NCBI GenBank assembly: GCA_004352715.1 | Contig: SCFE01000008.1 | Location: forward strand, 1,284,590-1,348,589 | DNA: 64,000 nucleotides | Origin: Hofstenia miamia | Taxonomy: Eukaryota; Xenacoelomorpha; Acoela | Direction of reading: 5' to 3' | In this document: positions 1 through 12,511 of the stretch, piece by piece | Layout of the letters: each line of letters begins with the position of its first letter | Position numbering within the stretch: the first letter of the stretch is position 1 | Program-made: the position numbers and the translations under genes | The notes under the pieces: model-generated | What the model was told of the DNA's origin: nothing | The model's input: the letters and a program-made list of their open reading frames with translations, nothing else | The model's database searches: none

Positions 1-173
1 ATATATATATATGTATATTTATAAATGATCGCTTATTACAACAATGATATGCCAGAAAATTATTTAAATATATGTGGTTGATCTTCCTTGCGATATTTAG
101 ACGTTGCATAGCGGTTTTGGAAATGTGTTGCAATATTTAAAACACGATTATTGATATTACTTTTGTACAGCTA

Positions 174-1637
174 ATGTTAAAAAATTATACTAAGAAATAT
201 TCTATGTTTAGATCTACAAAAACCAAAAAACAAAATGAAGAAAGGTGTCAAGCAGCTTATGACCATGTTAATGTAAACTACTTAAAGACATATTTTTGTG
301 AAAAATGTGATTATAATTGTCAGAAGTTAACTAATCTAAAGAAGCACCTTTTCGACGCACATAATTGCACGGATTCAGGTATGAAGCCATTGAAATGTGA
401 TAAATGCGATTACCAATGTTCACAAACTGCCCTTCTCCGATCCCATCAGTTTACACATTCAGATATAAAGCCATTTAATTGTGATAAATGTGAATATAAA
501 TGTTCACAGCTTAGCGCTTTCAAGGCACATCAATTTAAGCACTCTGGTATGCCATTCAAATGTAATGTATGTACGTATGAATGTGCTGAGCAGTATGTTT
601 TGAATTTGCATCAACGTAAGCATTCTGGTGAAAAGCCACTGAAATGTAATGAATGTGAATATAGATGCGCACATCGTCGTTCTCTTAGGAGACATAAATT
701 AAAGCATTCCAATATAAAGCCATTTAAGTGTGATAAATGTGAATATGAAGGTTTAGAAGCTATTGATCTCAGAAAACATCAGCTGAAGCATTTTGGTGAA
801 AAGCCAATTAAATGTGATAAATGTGATTACGAATGCTTAAGTGTTGCTCGTCTCAAAAGGCATCAGCTTCGGCATTCTAATAGTAAGCCATTTAAATGTG
901 AAAAATGTGATTCTGCATTTTCACGAGCGGATCATCTTAGATCACATCAGTTTACGCACTCAGACTTAAAGCCATATAATTGTGATAAATGTGATTACAA
1001 ATGCTGTCAGTTGGGTAGTTTCAAAGTACATCAATTTAAGCACTCTGAAAATATGCCATTTAAATGTGAAACATGTCATTACCAGACTTCACGACGGGAT
1101 CATTTCAAAAATCATCAAAAGACACACTCTAGTGTGAGGCTATTTAATTGTAATAGATGCAAGTTTCAATGCTTCAGTGCTTCTCAGTTCAAAAGTCATC
1201 TACATAAGCATTTTGGTAAAACACTTTTTACATGTGACAAATGCGATTACAAATGTTCAAAACTTGCTTCCCTCAAATCTCATCAGTTTACGCATTCAAA
1301 TAACATGCCATTTAATTGTGATAAATGTGATTATAAAGCATTACATATTTCGCATATAAAAAGACATCAGCTTAGCCACTCGAGTAGAAAACCTTTTAAA
1401 TGTGATAAATGTGAATTTTCATATTTAACACTTTCTCAACTGAAGACACATCAGTTTAAGCACTCAGATATAAAGCCATTTAACTGTGATAGATGTGATT
1501 ACAAATGTTGTCAATTGAGTAGTTTCAAGGAACATCAATTTAAGCACTCGACGAAAGTCACTGTCATTTTGAGATCACACTTCTTGGCGAATTCAACTTC
1601 ACTTAAGGGTACCCAAACACTCAAAATATATACCTAA
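174..1637 (+). CDS. C2H2 zinc-finger protein, 15 tandem fingers
   Basis: The 487-aa product is almost wholly a tandem array of C2H2 fingers. I count 15, from about residue 41 to 465, mostly C-x2-C-x12-H-x3-H; the first ends H-x4-H. Linkers are variants of the TGEKP type, such as HSDIKPF and HSGEKPL. Such arrays normally bind DNA in the nucleus as transcription regulators or repressors of repeats; this role is inferred from the family. No KRAB, BTB, SCAN or ZAD domain is visible. Most fingers carry an extra Cys (CDKCDYKC), a feature seen in invertebrate 'CDYKC' arrays. Fingers 3, 9 and 15 are very similar, suggesting unit duplication. A splice-acceptor-like TTTTGTACAG ends four bases before the ATG and the frame is open back to about 141, so an upstream exon may exist. 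No AATAAA was seen soon after the stop. Confidence 0.85.
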   Translation: MLKNYTKKYSMFRSTKTKKQNEERCQAAYDHVNVNYLKTYFCEKCDYNCQKLTNLKKHLFDAHNCTDSGMKPLKCDKCDYQCSQTALLRSHQFTHSDIKPFNCDKCEYKCSQLSAFKAHQFKHSGMPFKCNVCTYECAEQYVLNLHQRKHSGEKPLKCNECEYRCAHRRSLRRHKLKHSNIKPFKCDKCEYEGLEAIDLRKHQLKHFGEKPIKCDKCDYECLSVARLKRHQLRHSNSKPFKCEKCDSAFSRADHLRSHQFTHSDLKPYNCDKCDYKCCQLGSFKVHQFKHSENMPFKCETCHYQTSRRDHFKNHQKTHSSVRLFNCNRCKFQCFSASQFKSHLHKHFGKTLFTCDKCDYKCSKLASLKSHQFTHSNNMPFNCDKCDYKALHISHIKRHQLSHSSRKPFKCDKCEFSYLTLSQLKTHQFKHSDIKPFNCDRCDYKCCQLSSFKEHQFKHSTKVTVILRSHFLANSTSLKGTQTLKIYT

Positions 1638-2405
1638 CTTACTATGTTTTTACATAATTGGCAGCAAATGTAATTTTGCATTATTTTGTTTGTTATCTTT
1701 ATATTTGTGTAATGAATTGTCTGTTGTATTTTATTTATTTGTATATAGTATGTGCAACACTTTGAGAATATCGATTGTTCATTCAGTTACCTCAACCATA
1801 AATCGTAGGCTTGGACCAATTATGTTACAAGTTAAATATATTTTATTGAATTTTCTAATGCAGTTTTCTATAGATTGAAGGTTCTATAGACATTCTCTCT
1901 AGTACCTTCATAATCCAAGTTGTTTAATGTCAGAAGTTTCTTATTTAATAGTAATACTAAGATGACTTTATTTAAAACCGATTAAAAAATATTAAAAATT
2001 AAACGAGGAAAACCAGAGAAGACGCATTAACTTTTACATTGAAATACGATTGCCGAGTCTGTGCTTTCTGAAGTTTTGATATTTGCAAATTAGATCGCAA
2101 TGGTACATATAATGAAATTAGACGAAAGATGTCAAAATCATTAATATCATGTAGTAGTGCATTGGACATCACCATATCTTTGTATTGAAACAGAAAGAGA
2201 TATTGAAAGCAAATTTAGAGTTAGAGCAATAAGTCTATGTTTATAATCACAAATTTTAGATAACCATTTAGTACTTCTTTCTTGAAAATTTTCAAAACGT
2301 GAGATATCGGAAAATGATTGGAACCAAACAAGAGAAGCATGCATTGTTTTAAAAAGGGTAATTAAAATAGATGTGTTGTTGATATATGATAAGGAACGAC
2401 GTAGT
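1638..2405. other. Gene-free AT-rich stretch
   Basis: This holds the presumed 3' flank of the zinc-finger gene. Short open frames occur but none resembles a known protein. I see no repeat or RNA here. Confidence 0.5.
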
Positions 2406-2508
2406 AAAAATTAGGAACTCTTCACAATTTTGCATATCATCCTTGCGCAGGGGCATGCTAATCTACTTTGTATCGTTCCAACTTTAGTGTATGTGCTGCC
2501 GAAGAAAC
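2406..2508 (-). ncRNA. U6 spliceosomal snRNA-like sequence, probably a pseudogene
   Basis: Read on the minus strand, this has the 5' stem-loop TTCGGCAGCACATA, then TTGGAACGATACA, GATTAGCATG, CCCCTGCGCAAGGATGA, a GCAAAATTGTGAAG segment, GTTCC and a terminal run of five T. That is the full order of U6 snRNA, the catalytic RNA of the spliceosome transcribed by RNA polymerase III. The nearly invariant ACAGAGA box reads ACAAAGT, and one G is missing after GATTAGCATG. These changes fall at the 5' splice-site pairing element and just after the catalytic AGC triad, so I judge it a retroposed or decayed copy. A divergent functional variant is less likely. Confidence 0.85.
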
Positions 2509-3636
2509 ATTTAAAAACTTTAATAAAATGAATTTTTGAAAAAATTTACTTGTAGCATTATTGCTGCAGACCCGCGAAATATTTTCATTGCGATAGTTTT
2601 TAGTAGAAATAATAGTAGTTTAGGGCACATAAAATACTGACTTCAGTCTTTATCCTATGTTCAATTATTTATTACTTTTCCTGTATTCCTTGATTGCCAT
2701 TCCTTAATATAGTAAAAATATATCTATTCTCAGTGTTTACTAGAATCTCACTAAAATACTATTATACTGTAATTTGAGAATATACATATTTTAAACATTT
2801 AAGTGCAAAAAGTTTCTGGGACTCAAACAAGATGTTCGGATCAGGTCTGAAAAGATGTAAACTGCAACAACATACTGACCACCTCACAGGACCAAAATAA
2901 TTGAAGAAGATATACGACGAATTTAAAGATGATGTATTTTCACGGTTACTTGAATACATTTAGAATATAATATACAGTTAAAACTAAGTCCAATGCCAGT
3001 AATTCAGGCTTCTAGATGTGTACTGATATTGCTGCCAGACAAAATATAAGTTAAATTGGGTTCATTGATTGAAAATATTGTGTATTATTCACAAACAAAT
3101 CCTGCAGAATGCACAAATGAGATTATTCTTCACTGGAAAGCGCTCTTTAATGTAATTGATTTAAATTCGAGAATAATTAGCAAGAAGCGGGTTACTCACA
3201 TTAATGAAGAGTTGCTGAGGTGTCAAAAAAGTTCTATAACCAGGAAGCACGTCTTCTACTACCATTGTACATCTGTGAGTAGGTGATAGCATCGAGCAAT
3301 GCTAAAACGAAAGGAACTGCATCAGGAGTGTCAGAAACACATGGATCGTCCTATGTGAAGCTGCTATCTGGAATAGTTAGTAGAATACTTCAACAGCATC
3401 TTAAGACACTACTAAAACCTTAGCATTCACAGTTAAAATATGTTGAAACAAATTCCAATGCTAAGGCAAAGAAAACATATGCAAAAGACATGGATGCGAA
3501 AAAAGCAAACAGAATATGTGAACCTTACGTTTCACCCTAAGTGTAGAATTAAAGGTGGTTGATGATTGGTTGTATACCTTGCAACCATATGAATGCATGT
3601 CATGCCGGGTTCTCATGCTTGCCTTGAGAACCTGTT

Positions 3637-3673
<37 letters not shown>

Positions 3674-6600
3674 CATATTGAATCTAATTTTTAGTGGAAA
3701 TCGTATCTCCTTGAAAGCATTTATCTTGTCTTTTTAAACATGAGTTTAAAATGCATTTAGTAACTGCATAAAAACCAAGTTTTAATTTTGAGTAATAGCA
3801 AAGATTTTGAATCAATTGCTTTAATACACTGCACACAGTATTTTGTGCTAAGCAAAACCTTATTTGCAAATAACTATTTGCCCAAAATTATTGATTAATG
3901 CGACCAGTGGCCAAAGGACGGGATTCTGTTATTGATTTCTCAACAGCGTTAATACTGTAACCAAATCGTTTCTTTTAACGTAAGGCTAGTAACATAATTT
4001 AGAAAAATAATGCTGAACATGGCCCAAAAAAAGGTAGAACAAACTCCAGGCGGAAAATGATTGTTGCATATTTTTTCTTCAATATTTAATATTTATTTAA
4101 AATATACAATTATTTTGTAAATTGCTTAAATGTATCTTTTGTGCTTGAAAATTTTCGCAATACACAAGGTGTGGTTTTTGCATGTAATAACATTAAAAAA
4201 AATTTCTTAACACTAGAATAAAACATGCATATGTCGAAAGTCAGAAGCAGATGTAGATATAAATGCTTTGAACAGTGAAGTTATCTTTATTAACAAAAAA
4301 ATCTTCGTCATACTCAGAACTCCAACGCGTTATGTGATCAAAGATTTCCATTCTTAAGGCGGGGATTTAATCCTCTAAAGAGCAAATGATATCAAAGTTT
4401 GACTACTCATATTTTATAAATACAGTAAATATTATCTGCTTTATGTAAACACTTTTAATAGATATGACAATCATGCCCGTCCTATAATTGAGATATCCTT
4501 TATGAATAGTTATCATATCATTCATATTGCTCCTGCCAAATTTGCAAATGTTGTTAAAACTTAATTTGTTATGACATAAAAATTTAAAGCTTCCGTGAAT
4601 TACCATGCAACACCCGCATTTCTATTGAAGTGAAATAAGACTGTCTACTTTTACAAAATTTCATTCAATGCTTTCCCATTTACAAAGCTTCATATATATT
4701 GTGCCGCTATAGCTGCTATATTAATTTCAGAAACATAATACTATGTTATAAATTGTATCATACACTAAAATGAATGATATACAAATGTAGGCGTTTTAAC
4801 AATGCATTTCATGGTTGCATGCAAATGGTAATAAAATGTTGCTTTGAATCCCATAAATACTTATTCCTCATTAAATTTAAACAGAAATGGAATACTTGCA
4901 ACCTCTTAGCAAGGAAAACAGGCAAATTATCAAAAATACAGGGTAGACTTTACATGTTGGTAGGTACTCATTTCCATACAATGTTTAACATATTACTTTG
5001 TAGTCCATGTGTAAATATTTATGCATTTCTGAGAACAATCAATTTTTTCTGGATCAGCCCCTTCATTCTGGCAATACTTCTTGATTTCAACAAAGATTGA
5101 AAACGTGCCACATGGTTTCAGCTAGAGCATTAGGGTTATCAGCTTAAATCCGAAATGGAATGCTATCATTTCCTTATGTGTCCTACTTCACCAAAAACTT
5201 GTTGGATACTTAACTACTGCTGAGTGTATGAAACGTTGGTGAGTTTATCAATTAATTTGTAAAAATATTCACAAGGTACAACATCAACTCGTCTGCTTTG
5301 ATCTTTTCATTCAGTTTATGTCCTAGTCATATGCCTTCTCATTCACGTTACGGAGATCACTTGCATTTCGCGATTTTTTCGTTTATTCCCCATTATATGT
5401 AAAATTTGAACAATTGTTTGGTGGTTATTAATCATACATGCAGACGATATTTTCAGATTAAGCTTTTCACATTGCAAAAACAATGGATTTTATTACAATT
5501 CATATCTATAAGTGTTTGCATACTTCTGTATACTTGTGTTTCTACGAATACATTCTTTATTTAACTAGGTAATGGTATATGAAAAAATATATATTATGTT
5601 TGATATTACAGCCAAAGTTGAATTTGGGCCGATTTTTTAGGCCCAAGCACGGCCCATTTCAAGTCCAATTATTAAACCCACAATATTTTTCTTTTACGCC
5701 ACTGAGAGTGTCTTTTGCCTAACAAAGGCACTACATTATGAATTTGATTGGATAATTTGCATAAGTTATTGATCAACATGTGCATAGGTGCATATCAGCT
5801 TTAGTCCGTCAACAATGCTAATTTATTTCGGTTGAAATTCAAATTGCATTGTTAACCTTAATACAATAAACGTGTCATACAGATCCGTAGGCCTGGGGGC
5901 TAGGGAGTTCAAGTCTTCCTGGAGCAGATGTGATCCCCTCCTCTAAATGATTGCATTTGGTTACGAAATATTATTGAATGTGCATTTTCAAAAGTTTTAC
6001 CAATGAAGACAAAAAATATTTTTAAATTTGTGCATAGATTAACATTAAACTGCTTAGAAATTTTTTTAACTTTTTGTTGGTTTCTTCTTAAAATTGTTAA
6101 ACGCTTTCATCTAACAACATAATAAAATCTCACAAATCAAAATCCACAATGTAAATGAGGTGTGTCTCCTCTTTTAATAAATGAAACTGTTAATATTTTA
6201 ATATTTTGTTTAGATTATTTTGGAAAACATATAAAATGTGGCCATTGATAGTAATGTAATGTTAAGTGAGATAATGGCAATTGTTATACAACTGACAACG
6301 ATTTATCAATATGATTAATCTCCAGATATTTTATTATTAACTGGACATGGAACAACTTAACTGGCAATTTTGCACTGAAATCGATTATCGCAATTAGCTG
6401 TTTGCATGTAAACAAAACAAGTTATGTAATTTGTTATAGAAAATAATACTTTCCTACATGTCCAAGCAATATATCCCTTAAAATATGAGGTATTAAATAT
6501 AGATAATATGTTCTGTTTTTGTTTATTAATCTTTAACTGTACGCTTGCAACAAGGCGGCGCTAAGCACACTCAGGTGGCCTGAATACCAGAAGGTGAAAA

Positions 6601-8479
6601 AATATTGGTATTTAGAGTCTTTATAATACTAGTACTATTTTTTGAAGTAGCCACCCTTTGAAATATTGCAACCCCCTCTCCGAGTACTATGGCACACGGC
6701 CAAGTATCATATATGTCACGTTTCATAAGTTCTTCCTATCACCACCACGAATTTAGTAATATAATTAATTACCAAGATTGCAATCGTCTTTTTTATAATT
6801 TAAGGCGCATATCATTTCTTATATATTCAATTACTAAAATTCTCTACCAACTCACATCAACTAACATCGGCACAAAAAGGGAGTTTTCGAAAACTCTCTT
6901 TGCTTGTAGCAGACGAAATTTACATGTTAGAAGTATTGCACCAGCAAACAATGCAGGGCTGATTAAATTTATAGAGAATGTTTTTTGTCAATTACAAAGT
7001 TTACGTTTTCATGTGATTTTTTTGTATTTCAAATACCAATTAATACATTAGTCCTAAGCTAGCCCGGCTCTGTCCAAATTGCTATTTTGTTATATCAATC
7101 AATGCCAAAACTTTAGCTATCGAGAAAAAGTCCAATCAATTATAAGATTAGATCTGTGTCTACATTCGACTCTGTTGTTTTTGGTAAAACAAAAATGAAC
7201 GATTAAGCCATCAACTCTTATTTAAAAAACTTGATGTCAAATTTAAGATAAAAACGAAATCGCAAGCATTTCATATATAATAAGTATTTAAAAGCATTTA
7301 AGTTACTTTATTTGCTCCAAATTTGTGGATTTATAGTCCCAATACTATGCACAATTATTTAATTAGGAGTTTAATTTAGAGTATAAAAGAATACAAGAAA
7401 AAATGTGTGTGACATCCAGAAAAATTGTAGACATCATGATTTCTACATGCAAAATAATGTTATTTTATTAAGGCTAAGAATATTCTTATACATACTCCTA
7501 AAAATGCCTTCAATTCATTAAATTTATACAGATTCTAAATCTTGTTTTTACGCAAATTTCAGAATAACAGTACCAACGTGAAATTTTCAAAACGCTAAAT
7601 ATGAAATTTTACAAGGAAATAGCATAAACTAAGTACAATATGTAGGTACATATCAAGTTCAGATTTGGGTATCGATTTTTTATCGAGCTAACAATTGGGG
7701 TTTCTAAAATTTCGTGGTAACGTTAGACGCATTATTAGTAAAAAGAAACTTTAATAAAAAATGAATTTTATAATTATTTTTGTCAATATCAATACTTATC
7801 GCCGATTGCCATCTAAATTTTTAAAAACAATGTTGAAAATAATTTTAAATTTCTTGAGAGATTAAAAAAAAATTAGAAGACATTTATTATCATCTACATC
7901 CTTCAAAATTATTATTTCACTAAATTTTCATTTTAATAATCTGTAGTCCCAGTAGTTTACAGCATGTTAAAAGAATATTTTTTGTCCTCCATCCTTGGTT
8001 CCAACTCATTCTTTGCGACTACTGAAGATCTTATGAGATAGGAGCAGACATGACAAAAGAGTGTTTTGGGATAAAATTGTAAAGGTAAAAGTAAAAAAGA
8101 TGATTTAAAGCAATATGATTGTCACTTTTTGCTTTTTAATTCAATATGCAATTGAAATTTGCTTCCTGTAAGGTAGAACAAGATTCTCTATAATGTCATC
8201 CGAAATATAATTGACTGAGTTTTGATCATCCTTACATTTATAAATGTTTCAATGGCCTTCATATAGAATTGTTTTACAATTACGTGTTCACTTTCAAAAA
8301 CAAACATTCCCTAGAATGAGTTTCTGAATTTAAGGAATGACTGAGGAAATAATTTTGTTGCAATATGAAAAGCTATGTAGAAAAATTTTTTAATTTTCTC
8401 GAGTTTGCTATGTAAAAAAATCGGTAGCGTTAGCAGGAATGCATTGACAAAACTACATTTCCGCATTAGAAATCATATG
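2509..8479. other. Long AT-rich stretch without a recognisable gene
   Basis: Open frames of up to 120 codons (for example 4774-5100 and 6689-7051, both +) have no recognisable domain, and their composition looks like chance. A tRNA-like T-arm and B-box (AGTTCAAGTC) near 5908-5920 could be a SINE fragment, but no A-box was found. A GGGCC/GGCCC-containing patch sits at about 5625-5655. Otherwise I see no structure apart from the (TA)n at 3640. Confidence 0.45.
3640..3668. repeat. (TA)n microsatellite
   Basis: An uninterrupted TA run of about 29 bp, seen directly. Confidence 0.95.
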
Positions 8480-9260
8480 AACATATTTACAAACAGAAAA
8501 GTGGGCGTAATAGCAAAATGAATTGGCCATAACACATGGTATATGTTCTTACAAATTTTCCGTCATTTGCTAAGCATTTGGATAAATGCATTTTTCGACT
8601 AATGTGGCCTTCGTAAGTGGATTTTTCTTTTTCACTAAATTCTTGAGCATGATCTGCAAGCCCTTGATCGGATTGATATCTGGAAAATTTGGCAGCCACT
8701 GCAGAATTTGAATGTCGTTTTGATTGCTGAAATTTTTTGTTTCACAGGAGATATTATGGGTTGCGCCATCTTGCTGAAACTATCCAGCAATTGGGGTATA
8801 AAGCATTTGAGAAGGAACAAACTACAACATGATTTCACAATATTTTTACTATTAATCGTTTTCCGGGGATAATTTTCAAATAATATCCCGAATATGACAA
8901 TTTCCACCAAACCATAACGATTGCACAGAAATTTGTCGTCTATTTTAAGGGCCTTTCGGCTGATACTACCGCAACAAAACCTCCACTTTGTTTCAATCAG
9001 ATAAAAAATACACTTTTCTGAGAGAAAAACGTCTTAAAACTGTAGCTTCACCAAGTTTCTGGCAAAATTCCTTTGTTTTTGCACGTGCAAATCTATGATA
9101 TTCGGTACAATTTTCGGCAGTCCGTTTTGTGAAATTTTAAACAATGTCAGTTTTAGAGAATATGGAATTTTTTAAAGCTAATAAGTTTCTAAATGTATGC
9201 TTTTCACAGAAAGGCAATTTCCAGCAAGTCAATTGACTGATCCGCCACCTTCCAGAACTC
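8480..9260 (-). pseudogene. Tc1/mariner transposase fossil
   Basis: On the minus strand, three pieces match the Tc1 transposase catalytic core in order. VMVWW-like coding lies at about 8905-8926, FQQDGATHN at 8753-8780 (second catalytic Asp) and LPNFPDINPIKG at 8660-8703 (third acidic block, SPDLNPIE in the family). The pieces lie in different frames with stops between them, so no protein is made. The N-terminal helix-turn-helix was not recognised. This family moves by cut-and-paste into TA sites; the surrounding DNA is too decayed to locate the terminal repeats. Confidence 0.75.
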
Positions 9261-10615
9261 TGAAGTTTCTGTAGAATGCAGTTTTGTGTATGATTGATGT
9301 GGTATATAAAAAACTAGATTTATTATCATTAGTGACGTTGTCAAGCAGAAATTCAAGTGTCCTATAGTTTGTTCTGAACGACTAAATGAAACGCGAGAAA
9401 TAACTGATATTTTAGCTGGGTTTTTAAGCCCACAAACTTAAATACCATTGTTTTCTTCATTATTTTATGCTCTACAAATACCACTCTGATCATTAAGCAA
9501 CACGACTAACGATAACAACGAAAAGTAAAACTCCCCAACAATATATTATAACTTATTTATTGAACATCTCTCTATATTTGGAAATTACTTAGATTTATGT
9601 TTATATACATGTATTGTGATATTTCTGATAAAATACATCGTTATACAAAATATGTTTCCGAATGAACACCTGATTTAAGAATTATTATTAGTCTGTTGAA
9701 ATTAGGAGGGGGATTCTGAAAAGAAACTCATGTCTTTGAAGTCCAAACTTCCGCAATTATGAGAATTATAGAAAATGTAAGCATTCTTTACTTTTATATA
9801 CAAATTTGCTTGGCAGCAAGTTACTTAAATTGTGTCATCATGCCTATAAATGCAAACTTTTGTTTTAGATTTTTCTTTTTACAATTTATAGACAATCATT
9901 TCCCGAAAGTGTAAAAATTCGAATGGTTACTCATTACGTAAAAATCGCTTAGCTATTGGAGAAAATTTTAGTTGTGCACATAGCTCACATATATATATAT
10001 ATATATATAATTTGCAGAAATTATTATTAAATATTAATGCTGGAAATTATGAATTTTCGATGTTCATTGTTCGAAATTTTTAATATGATTGTATTATGTA
10101 GGTAGGTTTCTTTAGTAACCGCTGAAAATTTTTAAATAATGTTGCAAGAAATTTCAACAAATATACAAATTATTACCATAGTGTGTTAAAGGCCTATAAA
10201 TTGTAATGTTAAAAATATATAAATATCGAATTCAAAAAGAAAAAGTTCATTCATATTTTTGTTTTATAACTTCAAGAAACTGGCAAGTAATATACATTTT
10301 TTTGCAAGGCTTTCAAAACTTCTAAGAATTTCTAAATGACCTTGCATGTTCTGAAAGTAATTTGTTGTGCAAATCATTAAAATTTTGTTGAAAATTTTTA
10401 AAAATCTTAAATAATTAATTCATATAATCTGAATTGGGCGATTATGGGTGACTCTATAACATACATGCATGCATCTTTAAATTATTCTTAATTATCACAT
10501 TACAAAATTTTGTGTTTGGAATTTTAATAAATATGAAAACGTTCAGGATAATAGATTGGACGTTAGTTTAACATTAGCAGTTCCTATTATTATAAATATA
10601 TTTTTAATTAATCGT
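9261..10615. other. AT-rich intergenic stretch
   Basis: No gene or RNA is recognised. It contains a (TA)n run at about 9989-10009 and many A/T homopolymers. Confidence 0.5.
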
Positions 10616-10621
10616 TTTATT
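10616..10621 (-). promoter_or_regulatory. Poly(A) signal AATAAA
   Basis: A canonical AATAAA on the minus strand, about 37 nt past the stop codon of the 617-aa gene. This supports that gene being a real transcription unit. Confidence 0.6.
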
Positions 10622-10657
10622 TATGTACACATTAAAGCTAAACCTAAAAGCTGCAAA

Positions 10658-12511
10658 TTAATCATCTTCATCGTCTGCAAATCCAAACTCTTCTTCACTT
10701 AATTCATCCTTCATCTCATCACGTTTTTCCTTAATTTGTGCATCCACTTTGCGTATCATTGTTACTGGCAAGAGAAGTTTATCTACAGATTCAATACCCA
10801 ACTTTGTTTTTTCATGAGAGAGTATAAAATAGCTTAGCCATGAACCTCCAGTCCCAATAAATTTAGACCAAGAACACGAAGTTCGAATTACCTCGTCCGT
10901 AGAACATTCATCATTACGTATGAGACCCATTCCTGATTCAGATAAAGCAACTGGTAGTAATATTAAAATATTAGTAGCAAAATTGTCTGTCAATTTGCTC
11001 TCAACAGCACAGAGATCTTGTATCTTAAAAATATAGTACCCGGAACCCAGATTTTCTTCCCGCACTACTATAAATTTGTTCATTAGGATTTGCACGGTTC
11101 GATCCCAAAGAAGCGTAGGGTTTCTCAATATAAAGGAAGAGGGGTGGAAATACCTTCGAAGAGAAATAACATTATCTGCAAGAGTAAAACATTCACTTGG
11201 TGACTCACATTTCAACTTATGACCTAAATAAATAAGTTCTTTACTGCTGCTGGAAATATCCACTGAATATGATTGCAGAATTCCATTATCACGTGTTAAA
11301 ATATTTAAATTTGTGCCAATAAGCTGCATACATAAGAACTGCACTTCAATGAGCACTTCTAGAGAGTGTTCAATGTCTATAATATCAAATAAATCCCAAT
11401 CTATGTCCAGAGAATATTTGACAATCTTAAACTTATTGTTGAATGTCTTGTAAAGTACAAAAATATAGGAATCCAAAGTATGGCAGAGAAGTGGAAGGTC
11501 GTTATTCGTTTTATCAAGCAAAAGTCTTTCATTTAAGCGGTCAAGATCAATAGATTTAGTTAAAGACAGAAATGTACATCTGATAATTAGATCATCTCCT
11601 TGATCTTCCCAGTGAGTCAATAGAATAAGTCTGTTGTTATATCTTCGGCTAGATAATGGCGGTTGAATAAAATGAAGCTTGTTTAGTGGAATTTGTGTCT
11701 TAGGTGCAGTAAATAGACGTTTGTGATCTTGATTAATGATCATGAATGACTGTTCGAAGATTTCCAATTGGTGTTCCTTGGTAAGAAGCAATATGAAGTA
11801 TGAGGCAAAGCAACGAGTATCATGGATCCACGCATTCTTGTAATCTGATTTAAAGGACAAAGAAGTATCAATGGTTTGAGCTGATGGCAAAGGTTTTTTA
11901 TACAAAACAACTCTTTGTGCAATAAGTGACTTTAAAATACTTTGATAAATAGTCCTGAGTCGATAATTCTTTAAGAACTCCTGTAGAGAATGTTTAGACT
12001 TTTCAAAATCTTCTTTGTACTTTCTTCCAAGGGAATTGTCAATATCAACATCATAATCCTCATCTGAATCAACGGGATCGTCTAGAAGTCGTTCAAACTC
12101 TGCTTCAACATCTTTTTCACTAAAATTTGGTTCACTGTCATCATCATCATCAAAGTTAAATAATAGAGACTTGTATGCCATAAATTTTGTAAAAGACGCA
12201 ATAAAGTTTTTCTCTTCCTGTTGTACTTGCTCAAAAAGTTCAATATCTTGTTCATTTGTGGTGAATTCCAAGTCATTCTCAAACACTGTGTGGTATTCAT
12301 TGTGACCTACAAGGGAAAGCAAATGCTCCAATGATACGTTTTGTCGTATTAGCTGCTTGTAGTTTAGTAAAGTGTTTTCTGATTGAAAAGCTTCCGTTAG
12401 TTTTCTTCCAGACGCAAAGTCATTAACCAAACACTGCAATCTGTTCATTTTCCGACTCGCACTTCGAGTGATATTTCCTTCGCTTGACTGAGGGAATTCT
12501 GCCTGACTCAT
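10658..12511 (-). CDS. Acidic 617-aa protein of unknown family
   Basis: A single long frame of 617 codons in AT-rich DNA. I place the start at the ATG at 12511 (MSQAEF, preceded by AAC, a fair eukaryotic start context). The frame is open about 21 codons further upstream, but without another ATG. The N-terminal third is rich in Asp/Glu, with a D5 run and a DSDEDYDVD patch at about residues 120-155. The middle and C-terminal parts look beta-rich, with alternating hydrophobic strands, and could form a propeller-like or scaffold fold. The tail ends EEEFGFADDEDD. There is no signal peptide, membrane segment or catalytic motif, which suggests a soluble nuclear or cytosolic protein. I do not recognise the family. 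AATAAA follows the stop closely. Confidence 0.7.
   Translation of the reverse strand: MSQAEFPQSSEGNITRSASRKMNRLQCLVNDFASGRKLTEAFQSENTLLNYKQLIRQNVSLEHLLSLVGHNEYHTVFENDLEFTTNEQDIELFEQVQQEEKNFIASFTKFMAYKSLLFNFDDDDDSEPNFSEKDVEAEFERLLDDPVDSDEDYDVDIDNSLGRKYKEDFEKSKHSLQEFLKNYRLRTIYQSILKSLIAQRVVLYKKPLPSAQTIDTSLSFKSDYKNAWIHDTRCFASYFILLLTKEHQLEIFEQSFMIINQDHKRLFTAPKTQIPLNKLHFIQPPLSSRRYNNRLILLTHWEDQGDDLIIRCTFLSLTKSIDLDRLNERLLLDKTNNDLPLLCHTLDSYIFVLYKTFNNKFKIVKYSLDIDWDLFDIIDIEHSLEVLIEVQFLCMQLIGTNLNILTRDNGILQSYSVDISSSSKELIYLGHKLKCESPSECFTLADNVISLRRYFHPSSFILRNPTLLWDRTVQILMNKFIVVREENLGSGYYIFKIQDLCAVESKLTDNFATNILILLPVALSESGMGLIRNDECSTDEVIRTSCSWSKFIGTGGSWLSYFILSHEKTKLGIESVDKLLLPVTMIRKVDAQIKEKRDEMKDELSEEEFGFADDEDD

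Noticed and set aside
4774-5100. 108-codon frame
   Set aside because: No recognisable domain, no clear start context and AT-rich chance composition.
5881-5945. tRNA or SINE candidate (T-arm-like GGGAGTTCAAGTCTTCC)
   Set aside because: No A-box, acceptor stem or anticodon arm could be formed, so it is not listed as an RNA gene.
6689-7051. 120-codon frame
   Set aside because: No family resemblance and no splice or poly(A) support.
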